Part shown: positions 11,901-21,878 of the stretch, piece by piece
How the letters are laid out: each line of letters starts with the position of its first letter
How positions within the stretch are numbered: the first letter of the stretch is position 1
DNA from: Acanthosepion pharaonis
Taxonomy: Eukaryota > Mollusca > Cephalopoda > Sepiida > Sepiidae
DNA: 64,000 nt
Direction: 5' to 3'
Assembly: GCA_903632075.3 (NCBI GenBank)
Contig: CAHIKZ030000027.1
Span: 2,567,091 to 2,631,090, forward strand
Made by a program: the position numbers and the translations under genes
Notes under the pieces: model-generated
What the model was told of the DNA's origin: nothing
Database searches by the model: none
The model's input: the letters and a program-made list of their open reading frames with translations, nothing else

Positions 11901-12608
11901 TCATGCAGAGGTGGCAGTCGAACTATGCCGAAGGAGCATATCCCCGGCCCGTTTGCGGGCATTGCAGAATTGACAACCGTAGGTCATGGACCCTACATTG
12001 AGATCATCAGGCGTAGTTAAGTTAATGCCGGGGTCGTAATTGAAAGCCAAGAAAAACCAAAAGAAGCTACTGAGACAGGTAACACCACGGGCGGCTGCCA
12101 GGCTCTGAATGTTGCCGTCGAGGCGTATGCGGCGAGCTTGGGGAGTTTGAGATAAGCGCACAGCGGCCATGTTTGTAGCAGGCCTTGAAAGTCTGTTTGC
12201 CCTTGTCTGTGTGTCCTCGGAGTTTCTGGCAGTAGAAAGCGCTACAGCGTTACAGGCATTGCAGGTTGGCCGCTGCAGCTCTTTCTCGGACTCCCTTGAT
12301 CTAGCTGTTGCAGTAGCGTCCCTGGATTGACGGGCGCGTCTGCGGTAAAATGTTTCAGCTGCCTTCGACCTGGCAGTGATGGCAGTATATCTAGCATTTC
12401 GAACAGACCTACAGAACGGTGTCTCAGCAGCTCTAGCGGTCGCTGTTGCAGCAGCGTCCCTGGATTGACGGGCGCGCCTGCGGTCAAGTGTCTCTATTGC
12501 TCTTGATTTCGCAGTGGCAGCAGCGTTTCTTACGTCACAAAGAAGCTTTTGGTGATGACTCTCGTAAGCCCGAGATGCTGAGGCGGTTGCTGCAGCCTGT
12601 GCGTTCAC
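11901..12608 (-). pseudogene. Helitron protein, repeat-bearing N-terminal part
   Basis: The 235-codon frame starts at an ATG (12608). Its first ~110 residues are about five degenerate 22-residue repeats, basic and Ala/Arg-rich (for example 'RQSRDAAATATARAAET'). At DNA level a block beginning GTCCCTGGATTGACGGGCGC recurs 128 bp apart (12328 and 12456). The C-terminal part has 'NVGSMTYGCQFCNARK', a Cys-X2-Cys zinc-finger-like half site seen at this position in Helitron proteins. The frame ends at 11901 and the family sequence resumes at 11810, so the copy is broken here. The Helitron assignment rests on the downstream pieces. Confidence 0.75.
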
Positions 12609-13079
12609 TCTTGTGACTGCGAGGCCTGCGAGAGGGCGCTGCGTTGAGCGACCTGTGACAGTCGCATTGTATTCAGCTCCCGGGACTCCCGGCCCTTCTT
12701 GCCCTCATAGAAGACGCTCTTGCAGACCGAAGGCTAAAACGTACCCTCCTTTTTGGTGGTATGGGGAAAAGTGATGCTAGTAGTGGTTGATTAGGGTTAC
12801 TCAATCCCACGAGTACAAAGTCTAACTTAGTATCGCAAAACGTGAGCCAGAATCGGGAAGGCATGTATTTAATTAAAACAGCTGAATAAATTGTTTATGG
12901 TAGTTGGAAAAATGTAGTTAAACAGACAAACGGAAAACAAAAACGTAAGAAACAACTTGCGGTAGGAGAAATGATCAGTTGAAGGAGCCTATCGTATCAA
13001 CCGGATGGCAGCGTAACAGGAGCAGAAGTAAGACCTTCGTCCCACAGCTGTTCACAGCAGGTTCAAATGCGAAGTATTA

Positions 13080-13215
13080 CTGGCCAATCGGTTGTGTCAA
13101 TCAGCGAGCATCTTTGGGTCTCGAACACCAATCAGCGACCGCGTATTGCACTCAGCCAATGAGATACCGCTATGTGAAGCATGGTCACGCGTGTGTGAAT
13201 AACAATCAGCTGTAG
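13080..13215. promoter_or_regulatory. cluster of CCAAT-type motifs
   Basis: Five CAAT cores lie within about 125 bp: GGCCAATCGG, GTCAATCAGC, ACCAATCAGC, AGCCAATGAG and AACAATCAGC. Three are full CCAAT boxes. The stretch is more GC-rich than its surroundings and lies about 470 bp upstream of the first Helitron codon (12608, - strand), so it could be the element's promoter. No TATA box or start site was identified. Confidence 0.4.
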
Positions 13216-13329
13216 AGTCTGTAGTGTAGACGTCCCAGTTGAACAAACGTTTGATTGGTGTATTCGCAAATTCCGATGAACATATGATTGTATCGACTTC
13301 CCTCAGGTATTAGTTGGTCACAAAGGAGC

Positions 13330-14110
13330 TCACAGGTCAAAAGTTTTTTAATTGTCACGACTAAAGCCGATAACCTTAATTAAAATCCCAAGCAAGTTGC
13401 GAAAAACATCGCCAAATTCAGGTAAACTCGATTTGAATGGGAAGTCAAAAGTGGTGTGATTTCATCGATTTTTATCCGATAATTGAAACCGATATTTCAA
13501 ATGAAAGTTAACACTTCAATACTGTCGGTAAATATTATGCTCAACAGGTATTTTGCTGAAAATTCTTCGCCATTTGCGAAAAATATAGCCAAAAATCAGC
13601 TAGACTGGACTTGAATCGGATGTCCCAAAGTGATTGATCGTATCGATTTTTCAAGTAATTGATATCGATATTGAAAATGAATGTCAGCACCACATAACTA
13701 TTTATAAAAACAATGCTCAACGTAATTTTGCTGGAAATTCTTCGCCATTTGCGAAAAATATAGCCAAAAATCACCTTGACTGGATTTGAATTCGAAGTCA
13801 AAAGTAGCATGATGTTATCGATTTTTTTCGATAATTGATACCGATCTTGAAGAAAAAGGTCAGCAACTAATAACTGTTGATAAAACTAATGCTCAACATG
13901 ATTTTCATGTAAATTCCTTGCAGTTTGCGAAAAAAAATCAACTACAATAGATTTGAATCGAATGTCTCAAAGTGATCGATTTTCTCGATTTTTTCCGATA
14001 ACTGATATCAATTTTTAAACACAAAGAACAGCACCTCAAAACTATAAATAAGGACATTACTCAATGTGAGTTTGGTGGATATCACTTGTAATCTGTGAAA
14101 ACTATCACTG
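13330..14110. repeat. ~175-bp tandem repeat, 4-5 diverged units
   Basis: The block 'TTTGCGAAAAATATAGCC...GGATTTGAATCGAATGTC...ATCGATTTTTTCCGATAATTG' recurs with its GCGAAAAA core near 13397, 13576, 13752 and 13926, and a degenerate fifth near 14093. Spacing is 174-179 bp. Frames within it are by-products of the repeat. Confidence 0.8.
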
Positions 14111-14325
14111 AAAAACAATATTCGACCCCCTATCGGATTTATCGATTTTTTCCAAAATCGAAGGAACAATCGAAAAATCCGAAGACGTCAACTACAAATG
14201 CTGTAAATTTCCGATCTGTGTGTGAATTTTCATGCCAATCGGACGAACGGTTTGCTCAGGATGAGGTAACTAGTTGACAAACACACTGACACACTAACAG
14301 AATGCCATTTATAGATATAGATTTG
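14110..14325 (+). mobile_element. 3' tail of non-autonomous element
   Basis: Continues the tandem repeat and ends with an ACACACTGACACACTAACAG run and TGCCATTTATAGATATAGAT, matching the end of the 6.25-7.03 kb element. The tandem units may thus be the expanded interior of one element. Confidence 0.45.
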
Positions 14326-14329
14326 CAAC

Positions 14330-15010
14330 TTGTCTGCTGCTGTACCTTTTATCTTTTTCTGGTGTGTCGTTTTTAGTAACCTTATGGGAAGCACAAACCG
14401 AACACACTATTCAATCTGTGGGTCGATTTTAGCGCTAAAAGTCATCTTGTATAGGTTAATTTTATTAAATTTTGTGCTACTGATTTTGACTGTCAAAGAA
14501 AGGAACATTGGCTTTAAGTGTTCACATTTCTATTACCTATTGTTATTGAGGACAGTTATTTAGTCATTGTCATCATCGCCATTTACATGCCGTTTCCGTT
14601 CAGGATGGGGGCTATCATAGTTTTTTCAAATCTTCCTGTCTCTTGTAACTCTAAGCAATGTTTGACCTGTAACTACACTTCCTTATCCTTGTTTTGTCAT
14701 CAAGTTACAAGAACTCATTATATAAATAGTTTTCCTTTGCATTTCCTACTCGCAATTTATTCTGTGTGTATTAGTCTTTCAAAGTCATTTATCTTTAGCA
14801 TGTGACCTATTCGAGAAAAGCACAGGTTGCGCATCGAGTCTTCGTGGAATTTATAACAGTTACTGGCTCAGGTTCAGTTATAAAAGCAGGCGAATTAACA
14901 AAGAAAAATAAATCGACACGATATATTAACCAAGTTGGAACATAATATAAAAATAATCTAACTTCATGGCTTGAATAATGCTTCCGGTTCGAAATTCCCA
15001 TAAAGTTATT
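14330..15010. other. no supported gene
   Basis: Open frames of 77-95 codons occur, but they lack domains and look like chance frames in T-rich sequence. Confidence 0.5.
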
Positions 15011-15165
15011 TTTTAATCTTTTCACCGTAAGTAAGGCAATAAAGCAACTAAGATGCAATGGGTTACTGAGTGTTAGAATATATGCGAAAACTACTACTAC
15101 GGAGAATTAAGAAGACATCAGATGATGATTGATATTGTATTTAAATGTTTGATGATGAAAGTTAA
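15010..15165. repeat. dispersed repeat (GGCAA..AAAGCAACTAAGA family)
   Basis: The block 'AAGGCAATAAAGCAACTAAG' followed about 70 bp later by 'GAATTAAGAAGACATC' and 'GATTGATATTGTATTTAAAT' recurs at 16240-16375, 37690-37860 and 56045-56205. Class unknown. Confidence 0.6.
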
Positions 15166-15224
15166 CTAAGAAGCAAGAAGTCGGAAGATAGTTCTAGGTA
15201 CCAGCGAAAGTTCAACAGAACAAT

Positions 15225-15365
15225 TACCATGAAATTATTTATAGAAAAGTCAGAGAGAAGCTATGTTACGGCAGTGAGAAAGGGACAGAAACTGAGATGA
15301 TTAGTCAGGACTAGTAAGATTCTTCTTTTGATTTTATCAAGAATCTCTAAATATATATCATTATT
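15225..15365 (-). pseudogene. LINE 3'-terminal remnant
   Basis: Matches the 7.3, 16.9 and 18.5 kb copies: 'CCATGAAATTATTTATAGAA', then a block ending GTGAGAAAG, then a degenerate 'TTATCAAGAATCTC'. Non-coding in its present state. Confidence 0.5.
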
Positions 15366-15699
15366 AAATATAATTAAACAAAAAAAGATTTCCACGGCGA
15401 AAATGTGTGAAAAAATCAATGCCAAAATACAAGTTCGACTAGCTCAATGCATAATTTTGTCAATTCATTCTTTAATTAAGCTGAAGTACTTTTCTTTTAC
15501 TAATACTCATCCTATACAAGTGAGAGGGTTAATGACGGTGCTTGTTATGCAAGAGGTAAGGGTAAAGGACACAGTTTATGTGTGAAAGATAACTATTAAC
15601 CTGAAAAATTTTGAAAAGGTTAAGATTGCAGTGGTTGTAAAAACGTCCTCTTGTGATTTAGTTTCCACAAAGCAACAGTTATAGGAAGAAGCTGTCCGA

Positions 15700-15890
15700 G
15701 TGGAACTTACTCCTTATTCAAGGAAGAAAAACTCACCTCAGCGTTGTTTTTTTTGGGGGGCTAGAGTTGAAAGAACTAAGAAATACAACACGTTTTTCAT
15801 TGAAATCGAGAAGGAGAAAAGTTTCGTCGGTGAGAAAGGGATTGTATCGTGGAAAATAATTCATCAACCACAAGGCCGCCTAGATGTTTG
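15700..15890 (-). pseudogene. LINE reverse transcriptase C-terminal scrap
   Basis: The - strand reads 'ELFSTIQSLSHRRN', equivalent to 'ELFSSLQSLSHRRN' in the 9.0-kb copy. At DNA level the stretch GAGAAAGGGATTGTATCGTG aligns with the complement of 9050-9100. The rest is degraded. Confidence 0.6.
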
Positions 15891-16171
15891 TTTTTTTTTT
15901 GTTTGTTTGTTTTTTTTTTAACTCTATGAAGATTGGAAAGTAAATACTTATCACCTGGCACCGGAAAGAAAAGCTATTTTGATAAATATAGCGACCCACT
16001 ATTATTCTACCGACAGACAACTAGAGAGAGTGACATCACCACCATCTCTCTTCGACAACTATTCCATTATGGCTTGAGAGATAAAGATAGAGAAGAACTT
16101 GTTAACAGAAGAAACTTTCTCCAACGTAAGAAGTTTTTGTTTGTAGACTGAAAAGCGGACAGAAGAGTTGC

Positions 16172-16177
<6 letters not shown>

Positions 16178-16225
<48 letters not shown>
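16178..16225. repeat. (TA)n microsatellite
   Basis: TA run followed directly by a copy of the dispersed repeat noted at 15010. Confidence 0.95.
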
Positions 16226-16231
<6 letters not shown>

Positions 16232-16234
16232 TGT

Positions 16235-16375
16235 TCACCCCATTCGAGGCAGTAAAGCCACTAAGACAAATAGTTAATGTGTGTGGAAGAATGAAAAAGT
16301 AGAGAGGAACGAGAACAATAAAAACGTATTCATGAGGACAGTAGATAGTCATTGACATCGCTGTATGTAATGTTT
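16235..16375. repeat. dispersed repeat (GGCAA..AAAGCAACTAAGA family)
   Basis: Diverged copy: 'GAGGCAGTAAAGCCACTAAG' followed by 'GTCATTGACATCGCTGTATG'. Confidence 0.5.
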
Positions 16376-16439
16376 TTTTGTTGACTAGAAAGCATGGAGC
16401 CTGAAGAGAATTTCACAAGCGAGAAGTACGAGAAAATAG

Positions 16440-16559
16440 ACTGTTAGCATAGAACTTACGGTTATATCTCGCCAACTCAAATGTAAATTGATGAGATCTC
16501 GACTCCAGTCAAGTACTGGGCTTAAATTTAAAAATTAAAAAGTATTACTATGAAAGTAT
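16440..16559 (-). pseudogene. LINE remnant, part left of LTR insertion
   Basis: Aligns with 18422-18560 ('CTGTTAGCATA', 'GTAAATTGATGAGA', 'CTATGAAAGTA'). Homology breaks at 16560, where the candidate solo LTR begins, and resumes at 16897. Confidence 0.55.
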
Positions 16560-16896
16560 TGTTACAGTTTTTTGTGTATATGTATATATGTAACTAGTGA
16601 GCCAGTCAAAATGACTTAACTCACTTATAAAGTGAGAAGGTTAGAATAGAAGGTTAACCAATCAGAAGACGTAGAACATTCAATCCGTCGTGTATAAAGG
16701 CGGCCATTTTTGTTCACTCTACCCAAATGTTCAGTCCAGCTTGTCAGGCGAAGAGAACCAGAAGGACGAACTATGCTCTGCTACTTTTACCAAAATATCC
16801 ACTGCTAACCTGAACAATGCTTTCTTACTGTCTTCGAAATATTCACTGCTAACCTCTGGATTCTATACTCGAAGACGACCGTCATTATGAACAACA
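16560..16896 (+). mobile_element. candidate solo LTR
   Basis: The 337-bp segment begins TGTTACAG and ends GAACAACA, so it has TG...CA ends with a 4-bp terminal inverted match (TGTT/AACA). It contains GTGTATAAAGG (TATA box near 16692) followed by a GC-richer leader. It interrupts a LINE remnant whose uninterrupted versions exist at 15.2 and 18.5 kb, which defines both edges. A clean target-site duplication is not visible. It may be the LTR of a gypsy or BEL element; no internal region is present. Confidence 0.45.
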
Positions 16897-17090
16897 TTTA
16901 TAGAAAAAGCAACAGGGAAGCAAATTTACGTCGGTTTGAATGTGACTGCAACCAAGATGTCAGGCCAGGACCAATAATATTGCTGATTCTTCTTTGGATT
17001 TTATCAAGGATCTCTAGATTTATAACAGAAGTATCGGACTATATATGCAATATTCTAAGCTTGAACGAATGGTAGACTTATAGATATATA
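16897..17090 (-). pseudogene. LINE remnant, part right of LTR insertion
   Basis: Shares 'CAGGACCAATAATATTGCTG', 'TTTTATCAAGGATC' and 'AACGAATGGTAGACTTATAG' with 18630-18740, in the same order and orientation. Confidence 0.6.
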
Positions 17091-17437
17091 TAAAAGATTC
17101 TGAAGAGTTGGAGAAAAACGTAATCCGAGAGCAAGTTTCTTTAATTTAATTGTTAAACTGATTACTATTCACCAGTCCGAGGCATTGCCCTTGTTATAGT
17201 GATATGTTGTGAATAATGTTGACAACACACGAATCGTCTGTAGTTATGTAAACCATGGCTCCACATATGTAACCCTCGAAAAATAAATTGAAGAAATCAA
17301 AATGTTAGGAAGGAAGATATGGGAAAATAGAAAATTTTTATGAATGACAACCAAAAGTAGCATCGGCTCCTCGGTAAGTGAATGCTAAATATTTCCTTAT
17401 AAGGAAATGGCTAATATTTTCATTATCACTGCGTTTA
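17091..17437. other. no feature recognised
   Basis: AT-rich spacer between the LINE remnant and the mariner copy. Confidence 0.5.
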
Positions 17438-18269
17438 CAGGGTGCAATGGATAAATTATCGTCTAAATTGCGCAAAAATAAAAATAACACTGACATCTCA
17501 TTTTAACAGATATATTTAGCAAAATAACAGGAAAACATCTTGAGATAGTAAAGAGTAAATTTATTCAATAAAATCGCCATTGGCTTCAACCGCGGCCGCC
17601 AAACAACTTCTGAATCTCCTGCAACTCTTCTGAACTGTCTCTTTGTTAAAGTTGGTGAATGCTGCCATAATCCGTGCCTTCAGTTCATCTTTGGTGTTAA
17701 AAGGATTTTTGTTGGTCTCTCGCTCATCTGCACCCGACACATCAAGAGGGTTGCAGTCTGGGCAGTTAAATGGCCAGATGTAAGAGCTGATGTGATCGCA
17801 GGAACTGTCTGACAGCATTGACTGGGTTCTTCTGCATGTGTTGCATGGCGCAGAGTGCTGTTGGCAAAAAAAAAATAGTCTTTCAACAACCACCCTCTTT
17901 ACCCAGGGCAGCTTTACCTTCCCAGGGCATCCTGTGTTGATTCTGAGACCCTGTAGGAAGATGAATGGAGACATAAAGTCACCATCACTAGTAATCACTC
18001 CAAACACCATTATGGCTGTTATATATCATCTAACTCTTTCCAAATCTTCAGCATTGCCCTAAGATTGACACCCAAACATTCTGAAATTTTCGTATTGGAG
18101 CTTCCGGCACGAATACGAAGCAGCACAGCATGCCGTTTCCAAACTTCTGGCAAGGTGCATTATGTTTTTTTTCCCCCTCACAGACGGTGCCCAACTGACC
18201 CTACTATACTGTGCAGACGACAAAGTCAAAAACAAACAAAGATGGCGACAATTTACTCATCGCACTCAG
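17438..18269 (-). mobile_element. Tc1/mariner-like transposon, internally deleted
   Basis: Inverted ends are visible: CAGGGTGCAATGGATAAATT at 17438 and, reverse complemented, CTGAGTGCGATGAGTAAATT ending at 18269. The - strand frame 18010-17561 is the C-terminal half of the transposase: 'MVFGVITSDGDFM', 'QQHSAPCNT' (catalytic Asp of the family's 'QQDSAPCHT' is His here), 'WPFNCPDCNPLD' (Asp present) and a tail ending 'EANGDFIE'. At ~830 bp it is shorter than a full ~1.3-kb element, and the helix-turn-helix half is reduced to traces. Related truncated copies lie at 30990 and 49345. Confidence 0.8.
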
Positions 18270-18315
18270 AATATACAGATATCTCTCATTTATAGATATA
18301 TTCATAAATATGTGT

Positions 18316-18380
18316 ATACACACACACGCGCGCGCACACACACACAAACATACAAACACAAACATACACATGTATGTATG
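18316..18380. repeat. (CA)n/(CG)n-rich microsatellite
   Basis: CACACACACGCGCGCG-type tract passing into ACATACAAACACA repeats. Confidence 0.85.
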
Positions 18381-18419
18381 TCTGTAATTATGTAAACTGT
18401 AAGGGAGATGCGAAAAAAA

Positions 18420-18880
18420 TAAACTGTTAGCATAAAAGTTACGACTACATCTCACCAGCTCAGCTGTAAATTGATGAGAATCCCACAGCCATTTTAGTAC
18501 TACGCTTCAAATCATACTGTCTAGGTGAAGAACTCATCCGAACAATTTCCATGAAAGTAGCTATAAAAAAAAAGGCACAGAGGGGCAACATTACGGCGGC
18601 GGGAAAGTGACTGAAGCCGAACCGCCAGATCAGGACCAATAATATTGCTGATTTTTATTCGAATCTTATCAAGGAGTCCCAGGTGGGGCACCGGATATGA
18701 CAGCAATATTCTAAGCCTGAACGAATGGTAGACTTATAGATATGAAAGATAGATACCGGAGAGAAAAATTGTCTTACACGATACAGTGAACCGACTTTCT
18801 TAGCAGCTGGCCTAGCAATGTATTTAATATAGTTTTTCCAGTTCATGTCAGCTGAGGACGTTAGCACGAGAAGGCGCAAT
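18420..18880 (-). pseudogene. LINE reverse transcriptase C-terminus, frameshifted
   Basis: The - strand has two frames. The first (18879-18655) reads 'KNYIKYIARPAAKKVGSLYR' and 'SGLEYCCHI'. The second (18706-18521) reads 'IIGPDLAVRLQSLSRRRNVA'. This is the family of the 8.9-kb + strand copy, covering the adjoining part. A frameshift near 18.68 kb breaks it. It is the best preserved of the - strand scraps at 7.3, 15.2, 15.8 and 16.9 kb and identifies them. Confidence 0.75.
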
Positions 18881-19053
18881 TCTGATTCCTTAAAACGTAA
18901 AATGCGCAGAAATTTTAATTGTTAATACGAGAAACGTGAATCTTTTAACACGAAATGAATTTTTGTCGGAATTATGGCTTCTCTGGGGAGAATTATTCAT
19001 AATTTGGAAAAGTCGATCATTAAAATTAATTGACACAAAAATGTCTGTTGTCT

Positions 19054-19057
<4 letters not shown>

Positions 19058-19102
<45 letters not shown>
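19058..19102. repeat. (AAT)n microsatellite
   Basis: About 14 AAT units. Confidence 0.95.
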
Positions 19103-19103
<1 letters not shown>

Positions 19104-19335
19104 TATTTTTAAATTTCACAGCAAAGACAAACGAATGTAAAATTTTTTTTTTTTTTTTTTTTTTTAACAGCGCTATTTTCAACGACTTTAAAAAAATAAC
19201 GGAATTTACATTTACATATTACATTTTATGAATTTATGAAAAGAAAAATGCAATCTTTCTAAGAAGGAATATCGTGGAATTTACAGATGGGCCAATAAAT
19301 TATTTTTAAATTTCACAGCAAAGACAAACGAATGT

Positions 19336-19372
<37 letters not shown>

Positions 19373-19375
19373 GCG
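19104..19375. repeat. direct repeat with poly(T) tracts
   Basis: The block 'TTTAAATTTCACAGCAAAG' plus 'ACAAACGAATGTAAA', followed by a run of over 20 T, occurs at 19107 and again at about 19300, 193 bp apart. The T-runs may be the reverse of retroposed poly(A) tails. Confidence 0.75.
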
Positions 19376-19399
19376 TCATTCTCTTTGATTTCCAATCGT

Positions 19400-19581
19400 G
19401 TCTCTGTCTATTGTTGCTTGGCAACCCATTTAGGAGAAGGAAAACTGAACAACAACCCGCAACTCAAGGTGTTAATCGTGCCGAGGAGTGAATGGCTACT
19501 GCGTTATGAGGTCGCGAACGATCCCCTACAGGCTTCGGAACCCTGTCTGTAAAAGACCGTTACTCAACGTGCCGGGCAACT
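19400..19581 (+). other. presumed 5' untranslated region of LINE
   Basis: GC-richer than its flanks and directly upstream of the first frame of the LINE. No promoter motif was identified. Assignment by position only. Confidence 0.3.
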
Positions 19582-19851
19582 TTGGGTGGACTTTTGGACC
19601 CGTGCGTCACTCGTGGGATTAATATGAAAATTAAAAATAGAAACAAAACGTCCAGTATGGCTCTTCCAGTGGATAAACAGGGAGCCCGTCCTTCAGGAGG
19701 GAACCTACCTGAGGTCGAAAAATCTGCCATAGGAACAAACTCCTACACAAAGAATGAATCTTCAGGTCCCCACAACCAGGATAATCCTAATGATGGTCCT
19801 GTAAATTCTCCAGCTAGATCCATAACCGTAAATTTAAGGAAAGAAAAATAA
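19582..19851 (+). pseudogene. LINE N-terminal region (low-complexity, Ser/Asn/Pro-rich)
   Basis: An 89-codon frame without a recognised domain, hydrophilic and rich in Ser, Asn and Gly. It stops at 19851, and a second frame opens at 19881 with a similarly charged sequence. It sits just before domains of a restriction-endonuclease-type LINE on the same strand, so it is most simply that element's N-terminal segment. The initiation codon is uncertain. Confidence 0.4.
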
Positions 19852-19880
19852 AATGGTCTCGTGAGGAGTACAAAGTTGTT

Positions 19881-20135
19881 ATGACTGCATTCCATGAAGC
19901 GTTACTCAAACCTCAGAAAAACATCACTCGCCAAACATATGACATTTGGCGAGAGAAGGTTGGGCAAACAATTAGAAAGTACATAGACAAAAATAAACTA
20001 GCCAATGTAAGAAGGGACATCATGCGAAATAACCGATTGACAGAGGCTGAAATTAATGAAATAAAAAGAATTGCAACAAGAATAGATGAACCAACAAAAC
20101 ATGAAAAGGAACCGGAATCGGAAAAAAAAAAGTAG
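19881..20135 (+). pseudogene. LINE N-terminal region, charged helical segment
   Basis: An 84-codon frame, helical and charged: 'ITRQTYDIWREKVGQTIRKY' is followed by 'NKLANVRRDIMRN', and it ends in a Lys/Glu-rich tail with a run of A. The type resembles the short conserved helix-rich segment before the reverse transcriptase in R2/NeSL-like elements. Just downstream the sequence jumps to the C-terminal third of the protein, so nearly all of the catalytic reverse transcriptase is missing. Confidence 0.45.
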
Positions 20136-20216
20136 TAACATCACACAAGCCTCAGGTCATAATGAAAAACCGAAATACACACAAATCACTGTGAAGATAA
20201 TGCTGAAAATTTAGAA

Positions 20217-20792
20217 ATGTTGGAAAGGTATGATCTTAGTCAGTCACAAGACGGTAATAAAACGAGTTCAAAATTCATCGAACAGAATTATTTCACAGAA
20301 AACAAGATTAATATACAAGAAGCCAAGGATGAAATCATGAGCCATATAAGTCAGATACAGAATATTGCAATAGTGCGTAAAGAGTACTATAGAAGGGTAC
20401 GACTGGTATTAAAAACTGAATTGAATTCTCAGAACAGAATTATGGCCATTAATAACCTAGCCATCCCAGTGGTCCAATATAGTTTCAACATCTTGAACTG
20501 GACTCTAAATGACATCAGACAAATGGATTCTAAAACAAGAAAGCTTCTTTCTAAGTATAAGATGCATCATCCAAAGGCTGATGTAGACCGTCTATACATA
20601 CCCCGTAAAGAAGGTGGAAGAGGTCTTATTCAGCTAGAATTGTCATACAAGACAACAACTATTGGCTTACTAACTTACATGGAAACAACAAATGACTGGA
20701 TGATAAAATTAGTGAAACAACATGAAAACAGAAAGAAAAAAAATTCAATAATAAAAAAGAAGGCAGTAAATACAAACAACATTTACATTTAG
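20217..20792 (+). pseudogene. LINE reverse transcriptase thumb/C-terminal segment
   Basis: The 191-codon frame contains 'EYYRRVRLVLKTELNSQNRI', then 'AINNLAIPVVQYSFNILNW' and 'HHPKADVDRLYIPRKEGGRG'. These are typical of the segment after the reverse transcriptase active site in LINEs that carry a C-terminal restriction-like endonuclease. The catalytic YADD-type box and fingers/palm are absent, so the element has a large internal deletion between about 20.11 and 20.22 kb. The frame ends at 20792 and the homologous sequence continues in other frames towards 20915. Confidence 0.7.
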
Positions 20793-20914
20793 TAGATTCT
20801 GTAGTAAATCAAAACAGAAGCCAAGAACCAACTATTGCAGCAAAAGATATGAAAAGAAAGCCAAGGATAAAGCCCTTGAACAGATGAAACAACGCTGGCA
20901 AGACAAACCTCTGC

Positions 20915-21475
20915 ATGGCCAATATCCAGAACGTGCAAATAAACCCAATGTTGATAAAGTTAATACTCATCGATGGTTACGAGCATAAACTGAAGTCTGA
21001 AACTGAAGGCTTTATTCTTGCAGCGCAAGACCAGAGTCTTTTCACTAGGAATTTTCAGGCAAATATCATACATAATAATGTGGATCCAAAATGCAGGTTC
21101 TGTGACAAATACCAAGAAACAATAGACCATTTAATCTCAGGATGTTCTATACTTGCCCCAAATGAATATAAAAATCGTCACGATAGAGTGGGGCAATACT
21201 TACACTGGACAATGTGCAAACACTTTGGAAAATGTGTAAGCAAACACTGGTATGAACATCGGCCAGCGCCGGTTACAGAAATAGAAGATGTCACCATTCT
21301 ATGGGATTATACCATCCACACAGACAGAAAAATTGAAGCAAATAGGCCGGACATTATTGTCAAAAAAACCAGAAAAAAAACTTGCCTACTAATTGATATG
21401 GCTTGTCCAGCGGATTGTAACATAGCAACCAAGGAATTTGAAAAAACTATCAAAATACAAAGACCTGGAAATTGA
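20915..21475 (+). pseudogene. LINE zinc knuckle and restriction-like endonuclease
   Basis: The 186-codon frame has a knuckle at residues 60-77, C-X2-C-X8-H-X4-C ('CRFCDKYQETIDHLISGC'), then RHD (88-90) and the endonuclease motif R-P-D (144-146) followed 14 residues later by the Asp of 'LLIDMACP' (161). This order defines the C-terminus of the R2/R4/NeSL superclade, whose enzyme nicks the target for target-primed reverse transcription. Domain residues look intact. The frame ends in 'IQRPGN' at 21475, while related sequence ('PVVIGALGNYKNG') goes on in another frame to about 21620, so there is a frameshift. Confidence 0.8.
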
Positions 21476-21619
21476 AATAGAAAAATGTGGAAATTGAAAA
21501 CAAGAATAATACCAGTGGTAATAGGTGCACTTGGGAATTATAAAAATGGAACAAAAAACAACACATTGAAAGAATCCTGGAAACCCCAGCTTAAGAGACA
21601 TACAGAAAAATTGTCTTAT

Positions 21620-21821
21620 TAAGTACAGCACACACACTAAGGAGAACTTTGTCTATGTAACGCTAGCAACTTCATCGGAGATAAAAAAAAAAAAAAAAAA
21701 AAAAAAAATTAACATGAAATGTGGCTATAACAACACACCACGACCTGCCTTAGGTCTTTCCGCAGACTTGGTAGGTAGTGTGTCCATAGCAGAAATCGAA
21801 TGATGATGATGATGACAATAA

Positions 21822-21827
<6 letters not shown>
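21620..21827 (+). other. LINE 3' region with poly(A) and (TGA)n end
   Basis: An A-run (21683-21708) is followed by a ~100-bp tail with 'CGACCTGCCTTAGGTCTTTC' and then (TGA)n at about 21800-21815. Ending in short tandem repeats instead of poly(A) is common for this superclade. The internal A-run may be a slippage expansion. Confidence 0.5.

Positions 21828-21876
<49 letters not shown>
21828..21876. repeat. (TA)n microsatellite
   Basis: TA run directly after the LINE tail. Confidence 0.95.

Positions 21877-21878
<2 letters not shown>

Noticed and set aside
16690..16890. 66-codon + strand frame
   Set aside because: It lies wholly within the candidate solo LTR and has no recognisable domain.
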